DNA of 64,000 nt, from contig JAAFJM010000001.1 in the NCBI GenBank assembly GCA_013298895.1, positions 62,001-126,000 of the forward strand. Direction: 5' to 3'. Both the position numbers and the translations under genes were made by a program. Origin of the DNA: Bacteroidota bacterium (GTDB taxonomy: Bacteria > Bacteroidota > Bacteroidia > UKL13-3). The notes below the pieces were generated by a model. It saw nothing but the letters and a program-made list of their open reading frames with translations, was not told the DNA's origin and searched no databases. Positions 55,015 to 63,132 of the stretch are shown here, piece after piece. Position 1 is the stretch's first letter; each line of letters opens with the position of its first letter.

Positions 55015-56319
55015 GCTTGCTTTCATTTCTTTCCAATATTTTACTATATCTAACAAGTGTTTTGGATTTAAGGAAGAGAAGAACAAAGTAGCTGACTCTT
55101 TTGGTTTGTAAACAAACATGATAGCAAAAATGCTGCACAAATAAGCTAACACCACACTATATGCTGCACCTTTAATGCCATATTTTGGAATCATATACAT
55201 TTCTAAAGCTAAAATAATTACTAAAACAAAAACTTGATAAACAGTAATTAACCTTTGTTTATTTAGTGCTAAAAGCCACGAGCCCCAAGCTGTTCCAAAA
55301 AATACAGGAATTGTTATCCATATATGTATTTTAAAAATTTCGGGCGCAAGCGGAAAGCCATCTTTGTATAAAAACCCAATTACAATATCGCCAAGTAAAT
55401 AACCACCAATTGAAATAAAAATAGCGCTCCAAATCATTAATGAATAAATTTGGGTCAAGCGTTTTAACTGTAAAGGTTTATTGTGTCTATTATTTATAAT
55501 TCCAGGAAAAAGTGCGGTAGAAAGTGCAACAGGAATAAAAAACGATGCTTCACTTATGCGGGTAGCTGCCGAATATTGCCCAACCATTCCCATGTCGTGT
55601 AAATAACGTGCAATTAATATTTTGTCTGCTTGCTGGTAAATCATTTGCATGAAGGCCGAAATAATAATTGGCCATGAATGCGATAGTAAACGCTTGGCTT
55701 CTGTAAAAGTAAAGTTCCATTTACTTATTTCTTGTTGGTTTATTTTATAAAAATAAATTTGGTTAATGGCTGTTATTAAAGCTTCAAACATGACCATACT
55801 AGCAAACCATGTTAGAGGTGCCTCCAAATAAATCAATACCAGTTTTACAATGGCTGAAAGTACCAAAGTTATAATTTGAATAATTGCGGTAAACTTTCCT
55901 TTTACCTCCGACTGAAAGTAAAAATCAATAACACTGAATGACTGAAAAACAACTGCTATAGAAACTAAAAAAACAATCCAAGTTCTATCGCTTGGATCTC
56001 GCATAGATGAGTAGTAAGTGGCTGCTAAAACTACGAATAGTGAACCTATAAAACGCATCCAAAAGGTGGTTCCTAGTATTTCGTATTTTTTATCTTTTTC
56101 AGTAATGAGTTCTCTAACCACAATGCCATCTAACCCCAAAGTAGAAAATACTGTGAAAATACTCAACACACTTAAAGCATAGCTTATGATACCAAATTGT
56201 TCTTTACCTAAAAAACGGGCTACTAGTACGCCAACCAAAATTCCTGAAATAATGCGTGAGGCTTTTTCAGCAAGCATCCAAATGCTATTGTTAATGTAAT
56301 TGTTATTTTTCTTTGTCAA
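55009..56319 (-). CDS. Polysaccharide flippase (Wzx/MATE-like, MOP superfamily)
   Basis: A 436-residue protein with 12-14 helices. The N-terminus (NSIWMLAEKASRIISGILVG then VLVARFLGKEQFGIISYA) is the standard MOP-flippase start, followed by YQQADKILIARYLHD. Such proteins flip lipid-linked oligosaccharide units across the inner membrane. The frame begins with TTG at 56319; the next ATG would cut into the first helix. It is followed upstream by the nucleotidyltransferase gene on the same strand (52-bp gap). Confidence 0.88.
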   Translation of the reverse strand: MTKKNNNYINNSIWMLAEKASRIISGILVGVLVARFLGKEQFGIISYALSVLSIFTVFSTLGLDGIVVRELITEKDKKYEILGTTFWMRFIGSLFVVLAATYYSSMRDPSDRTWIVFLVSIAVVFQSFSVIDFYFQSEVKGKFTAIIQIITLVLSAIVKLVLIYLEAPLTWFASMVMFEALITAINQIYFYKINQQEISKWNFTFTEAKRLLSHSWPIIISAFMQMIYQQADKILIARYLHDMGMVGQYSAATRISEASFFIPVALSTALFPGIINNRHNKPLQLKRLTQIYSLMIWSAIFISIGGYLLGDIVIGFLYKDGFPLAPEIFKIHIWITIPVFFGTAWGSWLLALNKQRLITVYQVFVLVIILALEMYMIPKYGIKGAAYSVVLAYLCSIFAIMFVYKPKESATLFFSSLNPKHLLDIVKYWKEMKASK

Positions 56320-56371
56320 TTTTTTTGAGTGTTTTTACTCCTTTTGCAATTATTAAGCCATAAATTTATAA

Positions 56372-57367
56372 TTATCCAAAATTTATTTCAGTGCTATCTC
56401 CAATATTCAAACTTTGCTTATTTCCGCAAAGTGTGGCATCATTTCCAATCAACGATTTTTCTAAAATGGCATATTCAATTTGGGCGTAAGGCCCAATAAT
56501 ACTATCCTTAATGATACCGTAATTTAATATTGCATTTTCTCCAACAGATACATTTGGACCAATTATGCAATTCGAAATTTTACAATCATCTCCAATAAAA
56601 ACTGGTGGAATAATAATGGTGTTTTCAAATTTATATTTACTAGTATCGTAATTTAAACGCTTCAAAAGGGTAGAGTTGGTTTCTAATAAAATATCTTTTT
56701 TACCACAATCAAACCAATTGGCTACATCAAAACTTTTAAACTTCATGCCGTTATTAATCATGTTCATCATGGCATCGGTTAAAGTATATTCGTTATGTGT
56801 GGTTTTCTTTTGACTGATATTAGTATCTAACGCCTCCAATAGTGCGTGGCTATCTTTAATTTTATAAATACCAACCAAAGCTAAATTCGATTTTGGAATT
56901 GCTGGCTTCTCCACCATTTTGGTTATGTAGTCGTCATTATTAACCTCAGCTACTCCAAATTGGCGAGGGTCTTCCACTTTCTTAATGCCTAACATGTTAT
57001 GAGGCTCTGCAATTACTTGTTTCAAGTCAACATCAGCTATGGTATCTCCAAATACAATCAATATTTCACTGTTATCTTTTAAAATATTTTCTTTGGCTAA
57101 CCATATAGCATGTCCAACTCCTTTGCCTGTAGTTTGAATAATAAAATTGGTTGTTATTGTTGGGTAATTTTTTTGAATATACTCCTCAATTTTATCGCCT
57201 AAATAACCAATAATAAAAACAAAGTCGGTTATGCCAGCATCAATTAAATTATCTACGATATGTGCCAAAATTGGTTTACCAGCAATAGGAATTAATGCTT
57301 TTGGTTGTGTATGTGTATGTGGCCTCAAACGAGTGCCAATTCCTGCAACAGGAATAATTGCTTTCAT
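56372..57367 (-). CDS. Sugar-1-phosphate nucleotidyltransferase with beta-helix tail
   Basis: A 331-residue protein. The N-terminal domain starts AIIPVAGIGTRLRPHTHTQP and KALIPIAGKPILAHIVD, the donor-NTP signature of glucose- or mannose-1-phosphate nucleotidyltransferases. The C-terminal part (about 245-331) has hexapeptide repeats (VFIGDDCKISNCIIGPNVSV), a left-handed beta helix. It makes an activated sugar, probably for the envelope glycan of the neighbouring flippase and glycosyltransferase. The sugar (Glc, Man, GlcNAc) is not decidable. Confidence 0.88.
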   Translation of the reverse strand: MKAIIPVAGIGTRLRPHTHTQPKALIPIAGKPILAHIVDNLIDAGITDFVFIIGYLGDKIEEYIQKNYPTITTNFIIQTTGKGVGHAIWLAKENILKDNSEILIVFGDTIADVDLKQVIAEPHNMLGIKKVEDPRQFGVAEVNNDDYITKMVEKPAIPKSNLALVGIYKIKDSHALLEALDTNISQKKTTHNEYTLTDAMMNMINNGMKFKSFDVANWFDCGKKDILLETNSTLLKRLNYDTSKYKFENTIIIPPVFIGDDCKISNCIIGPNVSVGENAILNYGIIKDSIIGPYAQIEYAILEKSLIGNDATLCGNKQSLNIGDSTEINFG

Positions 57368-57390
57368 AAATTAGTGTTGTTTGAATTTAA

Positions 57391-57696
57391 TTATACTTCT
57401 TGAAGTAATGTTCTAAATGCATGGAATTTTTCACCAAATAAATCGCGACCATCTTTTTGTAATTTTGGTGCAAATTCAGCTTGATAACGCTCGTAATGTT
57501 CCATACTTGGCGCAAAGTATTGAATGGCGTATGTCTCGCCCAATTCATCTTCTTGTTTGCTAAGTAATTTTAAAAATTTATAACTGGTAAACATGCCTGT
57601 GGCCATTACATCGTGTAAATGTTTTTCTTTCATCCATTTTACCCATTCATCGTGAATGTCGTGGTCTAAATTAATGGTAACATTATATACTATCAT
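57391..57696 (-). CDS. DUF4286 family protein
   Basis: A 101-residue protein with MIVYNVTINLDHDIHDEWVK, GMFTSYKFLKLL and EHYERYQAEFAPKLQKDG. The sequence fits the ferredoxin-like DUF4286 family, almost limited to Bacteroidota; function unknown. It lies 11 bp after the TPR gene on the same strand and 23 bp before the nucleotidyltransferase, so the three are likely one unit. Confidence 0.85.
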   Translation of the reverse strand: MIVYNVTINLDHDIHDEWVKWMKEKHLHDVMATGMFTSYKFLKLLSKQEDELGETYAIQYFAPSMEHYERYQAEFAPKLQKDGRDLFGEKFHAFRTLLQEV

Positions 57697-57707
57697 TTTT
57701 TGTTCTT

Positions 57708-59525
57708 TTAGTTTAATATATCACCTCTTAATTGGCGATAGCGTTTGCGTACTTCGTTTATAAATATGCTGCTGCCATAAGTTTCAATAAATTTTTCGTA
57801 TTGTTTTTTAGCTTCAGCGGGGTTGTTTAAATTTTTATCGTAAATAAGTGCAAGGTTAAGCAAAGCATTATCACCTAAAATATCAGTACCATATTCATTG
57901 ATAACAATATTGTATTGCTTTATAGCTTCCTCATATTTTTTTTGCTTGGCATAAATCTGTCCTTTTTTAAATGCTATATCATCAGTTAAGGCATGTTTTG
58001 GAAACAATAAAATAATCGAATCTAAAGTTTGAAAAGCTTCAGTAAATTTATTTTGCTGGTAACTTAAATCCGCTCTAGCAAATAGTTTTAAGGCATCTTC
58101 GTTTGAGTCGACAGTATTATCTTGAATCAATAATGAAAGCTCCAATGCATTGTTTGCAATCAATTGGGTAGTGGCTGTTTTTAAAATATCTAACTGTGCT
58201 TTGGCCCATTCAAATTCGCCCAAATAAAAACTCAATCTAGCATTTCTCAGCTTTGCTTCTTGCCCAAGCGGATGCTCTAAAAAGTCTTTATCTACTTGCC
58301 CATATAACAACATGGCATCCCACTGTTGGCCTTTTATTACATATAAATCGCCAAGTTCAAGTTTGCATTCTGCGGTAAAATAAGTTTCTAATCCGGGTAA
58401 GATTAATATTTCGTTGAGGCAGTTGATGGCTTTGTCTATATCATTTAAATAAAATGCATAAAGCTTTGCTAAATCGCGCATACTAGGCGCTGTGTAATAA
58501 GTTTTTCCATTTTCGGCTAAAAAAGCCAAATAGGTTTTCTCTAAGTTTTGTAAATCCAATAAACTTAAATTGGCATTGCTTAAGAGTTTTTTATTACTTG
58601 CTTCTAAAACGCCCAATTTTGCGGCTAAATAGTAGGCTTTATTATTACCTAAAAGTACTACTTCGTTAAATAGTTTAATGGCTGCATCGTATTTTTCATT
58701 GCTTATGGCTAAATAGCCTAAATCCATCATTTTTCGGCCTTCTTCCTTTAGCCTTTTGTCCATTGCTTTGGCTTGTATCAGCGCATTGTCAAAATCTTTG
58801 CGTTGCACATAAAACCAAATTAACATTTCATAAAATGCATCAGTTTGGGTATTGGCTTTAATCTTTTTGATGAGTGCATTTTTAAGTAATTCAAAGTCGG
58901 TTGGTAGTTGAATATTGTTTTGCAATAAACCTTGAATTTCCTCACTGTTTACGGGGTTTTGCTCTACACTGCTTAAATACTCATCTATCATTAACTGCAT
59001 TTGTTTTGTTTTAGCATAAAGTGCAGCTAGTTCATTATTAAATACAGCATTGTAACCAAGTAATTTGCGGCCATTGGTGTATGTTTTTATGGCATAATCT
59101 ATTTCATTGCGTTTTTCAAAAGCATTTGCTGTTTCTTGAATTTTATCTTGATTAGGAATAAGTTTTTTTACAACCTCATCAAATTGTTTGGTGGCTTTAT
59201 CGGGCTTATTATTGAGTGTGTGAATAAATCCAATATCTACCGAAAAGTAAGGAGAATTGGTTTTGCGAAACATTTTTTTGCAAAGCGATTCAGCGTCATC
59301 CAAACGTTTTAGTTTGATGAGCGATTGCAATAAATTATCGTAAAAATAAAATGAGTTAATGTTTTTATTCAGCAGTTTTTCGTATAAATCAGCAGCTTTA
59401 TCGTATTCAGCATTGGAAAAAAATTGCGCAGCCAATTGCTCATCTTTATTTTGTGCATTGGCAATATTGCCAATGCACAACAATAATACCAAAAGTATGG
59501 CTGAATAACGTATTTTCATTTTCAT
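57708..59525 (-). CDS. Exported TPR-repeat protein
   Basis: A 605-residue exported protein. The signal peptide is KIRYSAILLVLLLCIGNIANA. The rest is a chain of TPR-type helix pairs from about 28 to 600, for example EQLAAQFFSNAEYDKAADLY, FNEVVLLGNNKAYYLAA and KKYEEAIKQYNIVINEYG. It should form a superhelical scaffold in the periplasm. The C-terminal half, with FPKHALTDDIAFKKGQIY, looks like outer-membrane lipoprotein/YbgF-type TPRs, but no lipobox Cys is visible (the Cys is at 20, before the cleavage site). Partner unknown; it is followed by DUF4286. Confidence 0.8.
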   Translation of the reverse strand: MKMKIRYSAILLVLLLCIGNIANAQNKDEQLAAQFFSNAEYDKAADLYEKLLNKNINSFYFYDNLLQSLIKLKRLDDAESLCKKMFRKTNSPYFSVDIGFIHTLNNKPDKATKQFDEVVKKLIPNQDKIQETANAFEKRNEIDYAIKTYTNGRKLLGYNAVFNNELAALYAKTKQMQLMIDEYLSSVEQNPVNSEEIQGLLQNNIQLPTDFELLKNALIKKIKANTQTDAFYEMLIWFYVQRKDFDNALIQAKAMDKRLKEEGRKMMDLGYLAISNEKYDAAIKLFNEVVLLGNNKAYYLAAKLGVLEASNKKLLSNANLSLLDLQNLEKTYLAFLAENGKTYYTAPSMRDLAKLYAFYLNDIDKAINCLNEILILPGLETYFTAECKLELGDLYVIKGQQWDAMLLYGQVDKDFLEHPLGQEAKLRNARLSFYLGEFEWAKAQLDILKTATTQLIANNALELSLLIQDNTVDSNEDALKLFARADLSYQQNKFTEAFQTLDSIILLFPKHALTDDIAFKKGQIYAKQKKYEEAIKQYNIVINEYGTDILGDNALLNLALIYDKNLNNPAEAKKQYEKFIETYGSSIFINEVRKRYRQLRGDILN

Positions 59526-59639
59526 AGCAAATATATCAAACTAACAATGGTTTTCAATATTTATTATAACTGGTTTTTTAAGTTTAGGTTATGTTTTGTT
59601 TAAAAATTTTATTAAGCAACAAATAGTTTTATAAACGGT

Positions 59640-60242
59640 TTATTTCTTAATTTTATTAGGATTATTTGTTACAAATGCATCCCAACTGGTAGCCTTTTTT
59701 TTAGCTGGAATTTTTGCTTTGGTTTTAGCTGTTTCAATACCTAAGTTTTTTTGCATAAAATGGCAATAGGCAGCTGCCAATCCATCGGTTGCATCTAAAA
59801 ACTTGGAGTCGTATTTAAATTTTAAAATATGTTCCAACATGCCTGCTACTTGTTCTTTGGTAGCGTTTCCATTTCCAGTAATTGATTGTTTAATTTTTTT
59901 GGGAGAATACTCATTTACAGCTAATTCGCGGCTCATAGCGCCTGCAATAGCCACTCCTTGCGCTCTTCCTAGTTTCAACATGGATTGTACATTTTTACCA
60001 AAAAAGGGAGCTTCAATAGCCATTTCATCGGGTTTAAATTCATCAATTAAACCAACTGTTCGTTCAAAAATTTTCTTCAATTTCATGGCATAATCATTAT
60101 ATTTTTCTAAATGAAGTACGCCAAGTGTAATTAAACTAACTTGTTTTTTATTAATACCAATAATGCCATAACCCATTACAATGGTTCCAGGGTCAATGCC
60201 AAGAATTATTCTATCAAATTCTTTTATGTTTTTGTTTTCCAT
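59640..60242 (-). CDS. ruvC: Holliday junction resolvase RuvC
   Basis: A 200-residue nuclease that resolves Holliday junctions after RuvAB branch migration. The first catalytic Asp is in IILGIDPGTIVMGYG, the second acidic residue in MAIEAPFFGKNVQS, and the last acidic pair in FLDATDGLAAAYCH. The C-terminal 28 residues (basic, KAKIPAKKKATSWDAF) extend past the usual 160-175. It overlaps the upstream membrane gene by one base (TAATG), so the two are co-translated. ruvA/B are not in the window. Confidence 0.95.
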   Translation of the reverse strand: MENKNIKEFDRIILGIDPGTIVMGYGIIGINKKQVSLITLGVLHLEKYNDYAMKLKKIFERTVGLIDEFKPDEMAIEAPFFGKNVQSMLKLGRAQGVAIAGAMSRELAVNEYSPKKIKQSITGNGNATKEQVAGMLEHILKFKYDSKFLDATDGLAAAYCHFMQKNLGIETAKTKAKIPAKKKATSWDAFVTNNPNKIKK

Positions 60243-60643
60243 TAAAAATTTTGATTCTCAAACAATACATAAGAGAAAATTACAATAGTTCCTAATACGC
60301 GCAGTATTGATACAAAAATATAATTATTGGTAAAGCTAATAGGTAAGTTGTTCTTTACCATTTTATTATAATTTATATTCATTGGAATAACAGTTGCTAG
60401 TACATTTATTAAAACTAGCGTTAAAATAGCAAGTCTAAAATTCAATAAATCGAAAAATGTAATGATTAAAAACAAAATTATTGCAGCAATTCCTACATAT
60501 AAATTGATGTTACTTCGCTTATTGAACAATTGAGCCAATATTGCTTTATGCTCATCAGTTAATTGTGCAATGTACTTTTGTTGCCAAATTCGGCTTCCAA
60601 ACATAATGGCAACACCTAGTAGTAAATAAAATATAAAACCCAT
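60242..60643 (-). CDS. Small four-helix membrane protein
   Basis: A 133-residue protein with four predicted helices: about 2-16 (FIFYLLLGVAIMFG), 53-72 (YVGIAAIILFLIITFFDLL), 76-96 (AILTLVLINVLATVIPM) and 111-127 (NYIFVSILRVLGTIVIFSY). No family recognised. It is directly before ruvC with a one-base overlap, which says only that they share a transcript. Confidence 0.65.
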   Translation of the reverse strand: MGFIFYLLLGVAIMFGSRIWQQKYIAQLTDEHKAILAQLFNKRSNINLYVGIAAIILFLIITFFDLLNFRLAILTLVLINVLATVIPMNINYNKMVKNNLPISFTNNYIFVSILRVLGTIVIFSYVLFENQNF

Positions 60644-60736
60644 TTCTTGTTTTAAAATCTCAAATATATTTTAAAAACAAATGCAATCAAATAAAATTAT
60701 ATAAATTGCCTGCCTTAAAGGCAAATAAATATTGGC

Positions 60737-61720
60737 TTGAAACAGTTTTGGCTCACACATAAAAAATGGATTACTTACTTGAAAATTGCGTTAGCATTTT
60801 TTACAGTTGCTTTTATTTTATATAAACTATTGGTTGCCTATAAAATAGATGAAAAAGTTGCTGTTTTTCAATTTGATTTTTCATTTCAAAATACTGTTTT
60901 TTTAGTTTTTGCTGTATTGTTGTTATTTCTAAATTGGGGTTTAGAAACTTTAAAATGGCAATTATTAATCAATCAATTTGAAGAAATAAAATTTTTGGAT
61001 GCTTTAAAGGCGGTATTTTCAGGCGTTACTTTAAGTATTATTACGCCAAATCAAATTGGAGATTTTGCAGGAAGGGTTATTCATTTAAAAACACTCAATA
61101 AAATCAAAGGTTCATTAGTTACCGTTATTGGTCATACTGCCCAATCTTTGGTTACTGCTATTTTTGGTATGTATGCATTACTTGCTTTTTTATCAAAGGC
61201 CGATTTTTATGTTTACATTTATTGGAAATATATTGCCATTGCATTTTTCATTATGCACGCAGTGGTAATATTTGGATTTATTCGAATTGATTTGGTTTAC
61301 AATACACTATCAAGGTTTCGTTTTTTCTCTAAAATTGAGCAATATTTAATTGTTTTTAAATCTTATACTAAAACTCAACTAACCAAAGTTTTTTTAATTT
61401 CTGCTTTGCGTTATGCTGTTTTTTTATTCCAATATGTTTTTTTGCTTCAGTTTTTTGGTGTGCATGTTGGTTTGGCAAATTGTTTTATTGGTGTTATTGC
61501 AGTTTTCTGTATTCAATCGGTGGTGCCAAGTTTTTTCTTGCTCGATATTGGCTTACGTGGCGCAAGTGCCCTTTTTGTTTTCAGTGAATTGAGTAATGGC
61601 AATCATGCTTTTGATTTAGGTGTATTGCTTTCGGCTTACTCGCTTTGGGTAATTAATATGATGGTGCCAGCACTTTTGGGTTTGGTGTTTATTTTAAAAC
61701 ATAAATTTAGTTTTAAATGA
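60737..61720 (+). CDS. Flippase-like / lysylphosphatidylglycerol synthase TM-domain protein
   Basis: A 327-residue membrane protein with about eight helices. The pattern is that of the UPF0104/AglD family: LNWGLETLKWQLLIN, FSGVTLSIITPNQIGDFAGR and VVPSFFLLDIGLRGASA. Such proteins act with glycosyltransferases in lipid or glycan translocation. The frame starts with TTG (60737). It overlaps the GT2 gene by 4 bp (ATGA, 61717-61720). The two together form a likely glycolipid-making pair. Confidence 0.85.
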   Translation: MKQFWLTHKKWITYLKIALAFFTVAFILYKLLVAYKIDEKVAVFQFDFSFQNTVFLVFAVLLLFLNWGLETLKWQLLINQFEEIKFLDALKAVFSGVTLSIITPNQIGDFAGRVIHLKTLNKIKGSLVTVIGHTAQSLVTAIFGMYALLAFLSKADFYVYIYWKYIAIAFFIMHAVVIFGFIRIDLVYNTLSRFRFFSKIEQYLIVFKSYTKTQLTKVFLISALRYAVFLFQYVFLLQFFGVHVGLANCFIGVIAVFCIQSVVPSFFLLDIGLRGASALFVFSELSNGNHAFDLGVLLSAYSLWVINMMVPALLGLVFILKHKFSFK

Positions 61721-62847
61721 TTTCTTGGACCATAACAACTTATTTTTTAACTGCTTTTTATTGCTGTTTGATAGCATTTTTCTATGTAGGATTATTAGCA
61801 ATTATTTTACGAACAAAAAGGCAAAATAAATTGCCTATTTCATCAGTTCAAAATAGTTTTTCCATTGTTATATCTGCTAGGAACGAAGCTGGATTTATAA
61901 GTCAATGTTTGCAGTCAATAACTAATCAAAATTATAATTCAGAAAACTTTGAAATCATTATAATTAATGACCATTCAACGGATGATACATTAACCATAAT
62001 TAATCAATTCAAAATTCAAAATCAAACATTCAAAATTTCAATAATAAACTTAGCTGATTTTGAAAAAATAAAGAATAAAAAACAAGCCATAACTAAAGGA
62101 ATTGAACAAGCAAAATTCGACTATATTATTTTAACCGATGCTGATTGTACACGAGGTAATAATTGGTTGAAAACCATCAATCAATTCATTAATATTTCTT
62201 CGGCAAAAATGGTATATGCTCCTGTTGAGTTTGCTGCAAAAAATATATTTGAAAAACTGCAAGCATTAGAGTTTGCAGGTTTGGTAGGAGTGGGGGCTGC
62301 CGCTATGGAATTGAAATATCCAAACATGTGTAGCGCAGCCAATTTAATATTTGAAAAAAAGGTATTTTTTGAAGTAAATGGTTATGCAGATAATATGCAT
62401 GTTATAAGTGGTGATGATGAATTTTTAATGCACAAAATATTTAAAATATATCCTAATCAAGTTCAATTTTTACACCAAAAAGAAGCCATTGTTTTAACGG
62501 GAGCAAATGGTACTTTAAGTCAGCTTACAGAGCAGCGTAAACGCTGGGTAAGTAAAAGCACTAAGTACGAAAATAGGTATATTACTTTTATTCTTATCAT
62601 GGCTTACTTTTACAATATGAGCATGGTTGTAAATCTTTTTATTGATTGGCATTTGGCTTTGAATCAAATATTATTTAAAACGCTAATAGAAGGCGTTTTT
62701 TTAGTAACTATTTTAAAACTTTTTGGTAAAACTAAACTTATTTTATTATTACCACTTGCCGAAATATTTCATGTGTTATATGTAATAATTATTGGCATTT
62801 GGGCTAATTTTGGAACTTATAATTGGAAGGGTAGAACCCATAAATAA
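61717..62847 (+). CDS. GT2 family membrane glycosyltransferase
   Basis: A 376-residue GT-A glycosyltransferase. One helix at about 8-29 anchors it; the catalytic domain starts SIVISARNEAGFISQCLQSI, has the donor Asp in IINDHSTDDTL, the D-x-D-type ILTDADCTRG, VISGDDEFLMHKIF and the acceptor motif QRKRWVSKS, and two or three helices near the C-terminus. The family makes beta-linked glycans or glycolipids. A tract of 7-bp repeats (62007-62041) codes for NQFKIQNQTFKISI in a variable loop between two catalytic motifs. It overlaps the flippase-like gene. Confidence 0.9.
   Translation: MISWTITTYFLTAFYCCLIAFFYVGLLAIILRTKRQNKLPISSVQNSFSIVISARNEAGFISQCLQSITNQNYNSENFEIIIINDHSTDDTLTIINQFKIQNQTFKISIINLADFEKIKNKKQAITKGIEQAKFDYIILTDADCTRGNNWLKTINQFINISSAKMVYAPVEFAAKNIFEKLQALEFAGLVGVGAAAMELKYPNMCSAANLIFEKKVFFEVNGYADNMHVISGDDEFLMHKIFKIYPNQVQFLHQKEAIVLTGANGTLSQLTEQRKRWVSKSTKYENRYITFILIMAYFYNMSMVVNLFIDWHLALNQILFKTLIEGVFLVTILKLFGKTKLILLLPLAEIFHVLYVIIIGIWANFGTYNWKGRTHK
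62007..62041 (+). repeat. Period-7 repeat inside the GT2 reading frame
   Basis: Five 7-mers in a row: ATTCAAA, ATTCAAA, ATCAAAC, ATTCAAA, ATTTCAA. The same unit stands in non-coding DNA at 32598-32632. Here it is in frame and encodes a short polar-aromatic loop. Confidence 0.6.
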
Positions 62848-62853
62848 TTTTTT

Positions 62854-63129
62854 ATGCAATACGAATTGAGCGAAATAGATTTTGATATTTTAAACGTTTT
62901 ATATTTTGTAGAACCATTTAGCAAAATACTTGAAGAAGTAGATGCACCACCTAAAATAGTAGCCGATTGTTTAAAGCATTTAATTGCCAAAAAAATGGTA
63001 GTAGCCATGCGTTTTGATGAACAAAAACAAGACTATGTAAAAAGCTTTATTTTTGATAGTGACGATATGCACGCTTACAGTTATTTAGCTACCAAAGATG
63101 GTCTTTTGGCGCATAATGGAAGGTTGTAG
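62854..63129 (+). CDS. Small conserved hypothetical protein, possibly winged-helix
   Basis: A 91-residue soluble protein. The order IDFDILNVLYFVEPFSKILE, then PPKIVADCLKHLIAKKMV and VAMRFDEQKQDYVKSFIF looks like a winged helix (helix-helix-recognition-wing), with an acidic tail. It follows the GT2 gene by 6 bp and ends 3 bp before the convergent tilS stop. I do not recognise a named family. A regulatory or adaptor role is only a guess. Confidence 0.6.
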   Translation: MQYELSEIDFDILNVLYFVEPFSKILEEVDAPPKIVADCLKHLIAKKMVVAMRFDEQKQDYVKSFIFDSDDMHAYSYLATKDGLLAHNGRL

Positions 63130-63132
63130 AAT

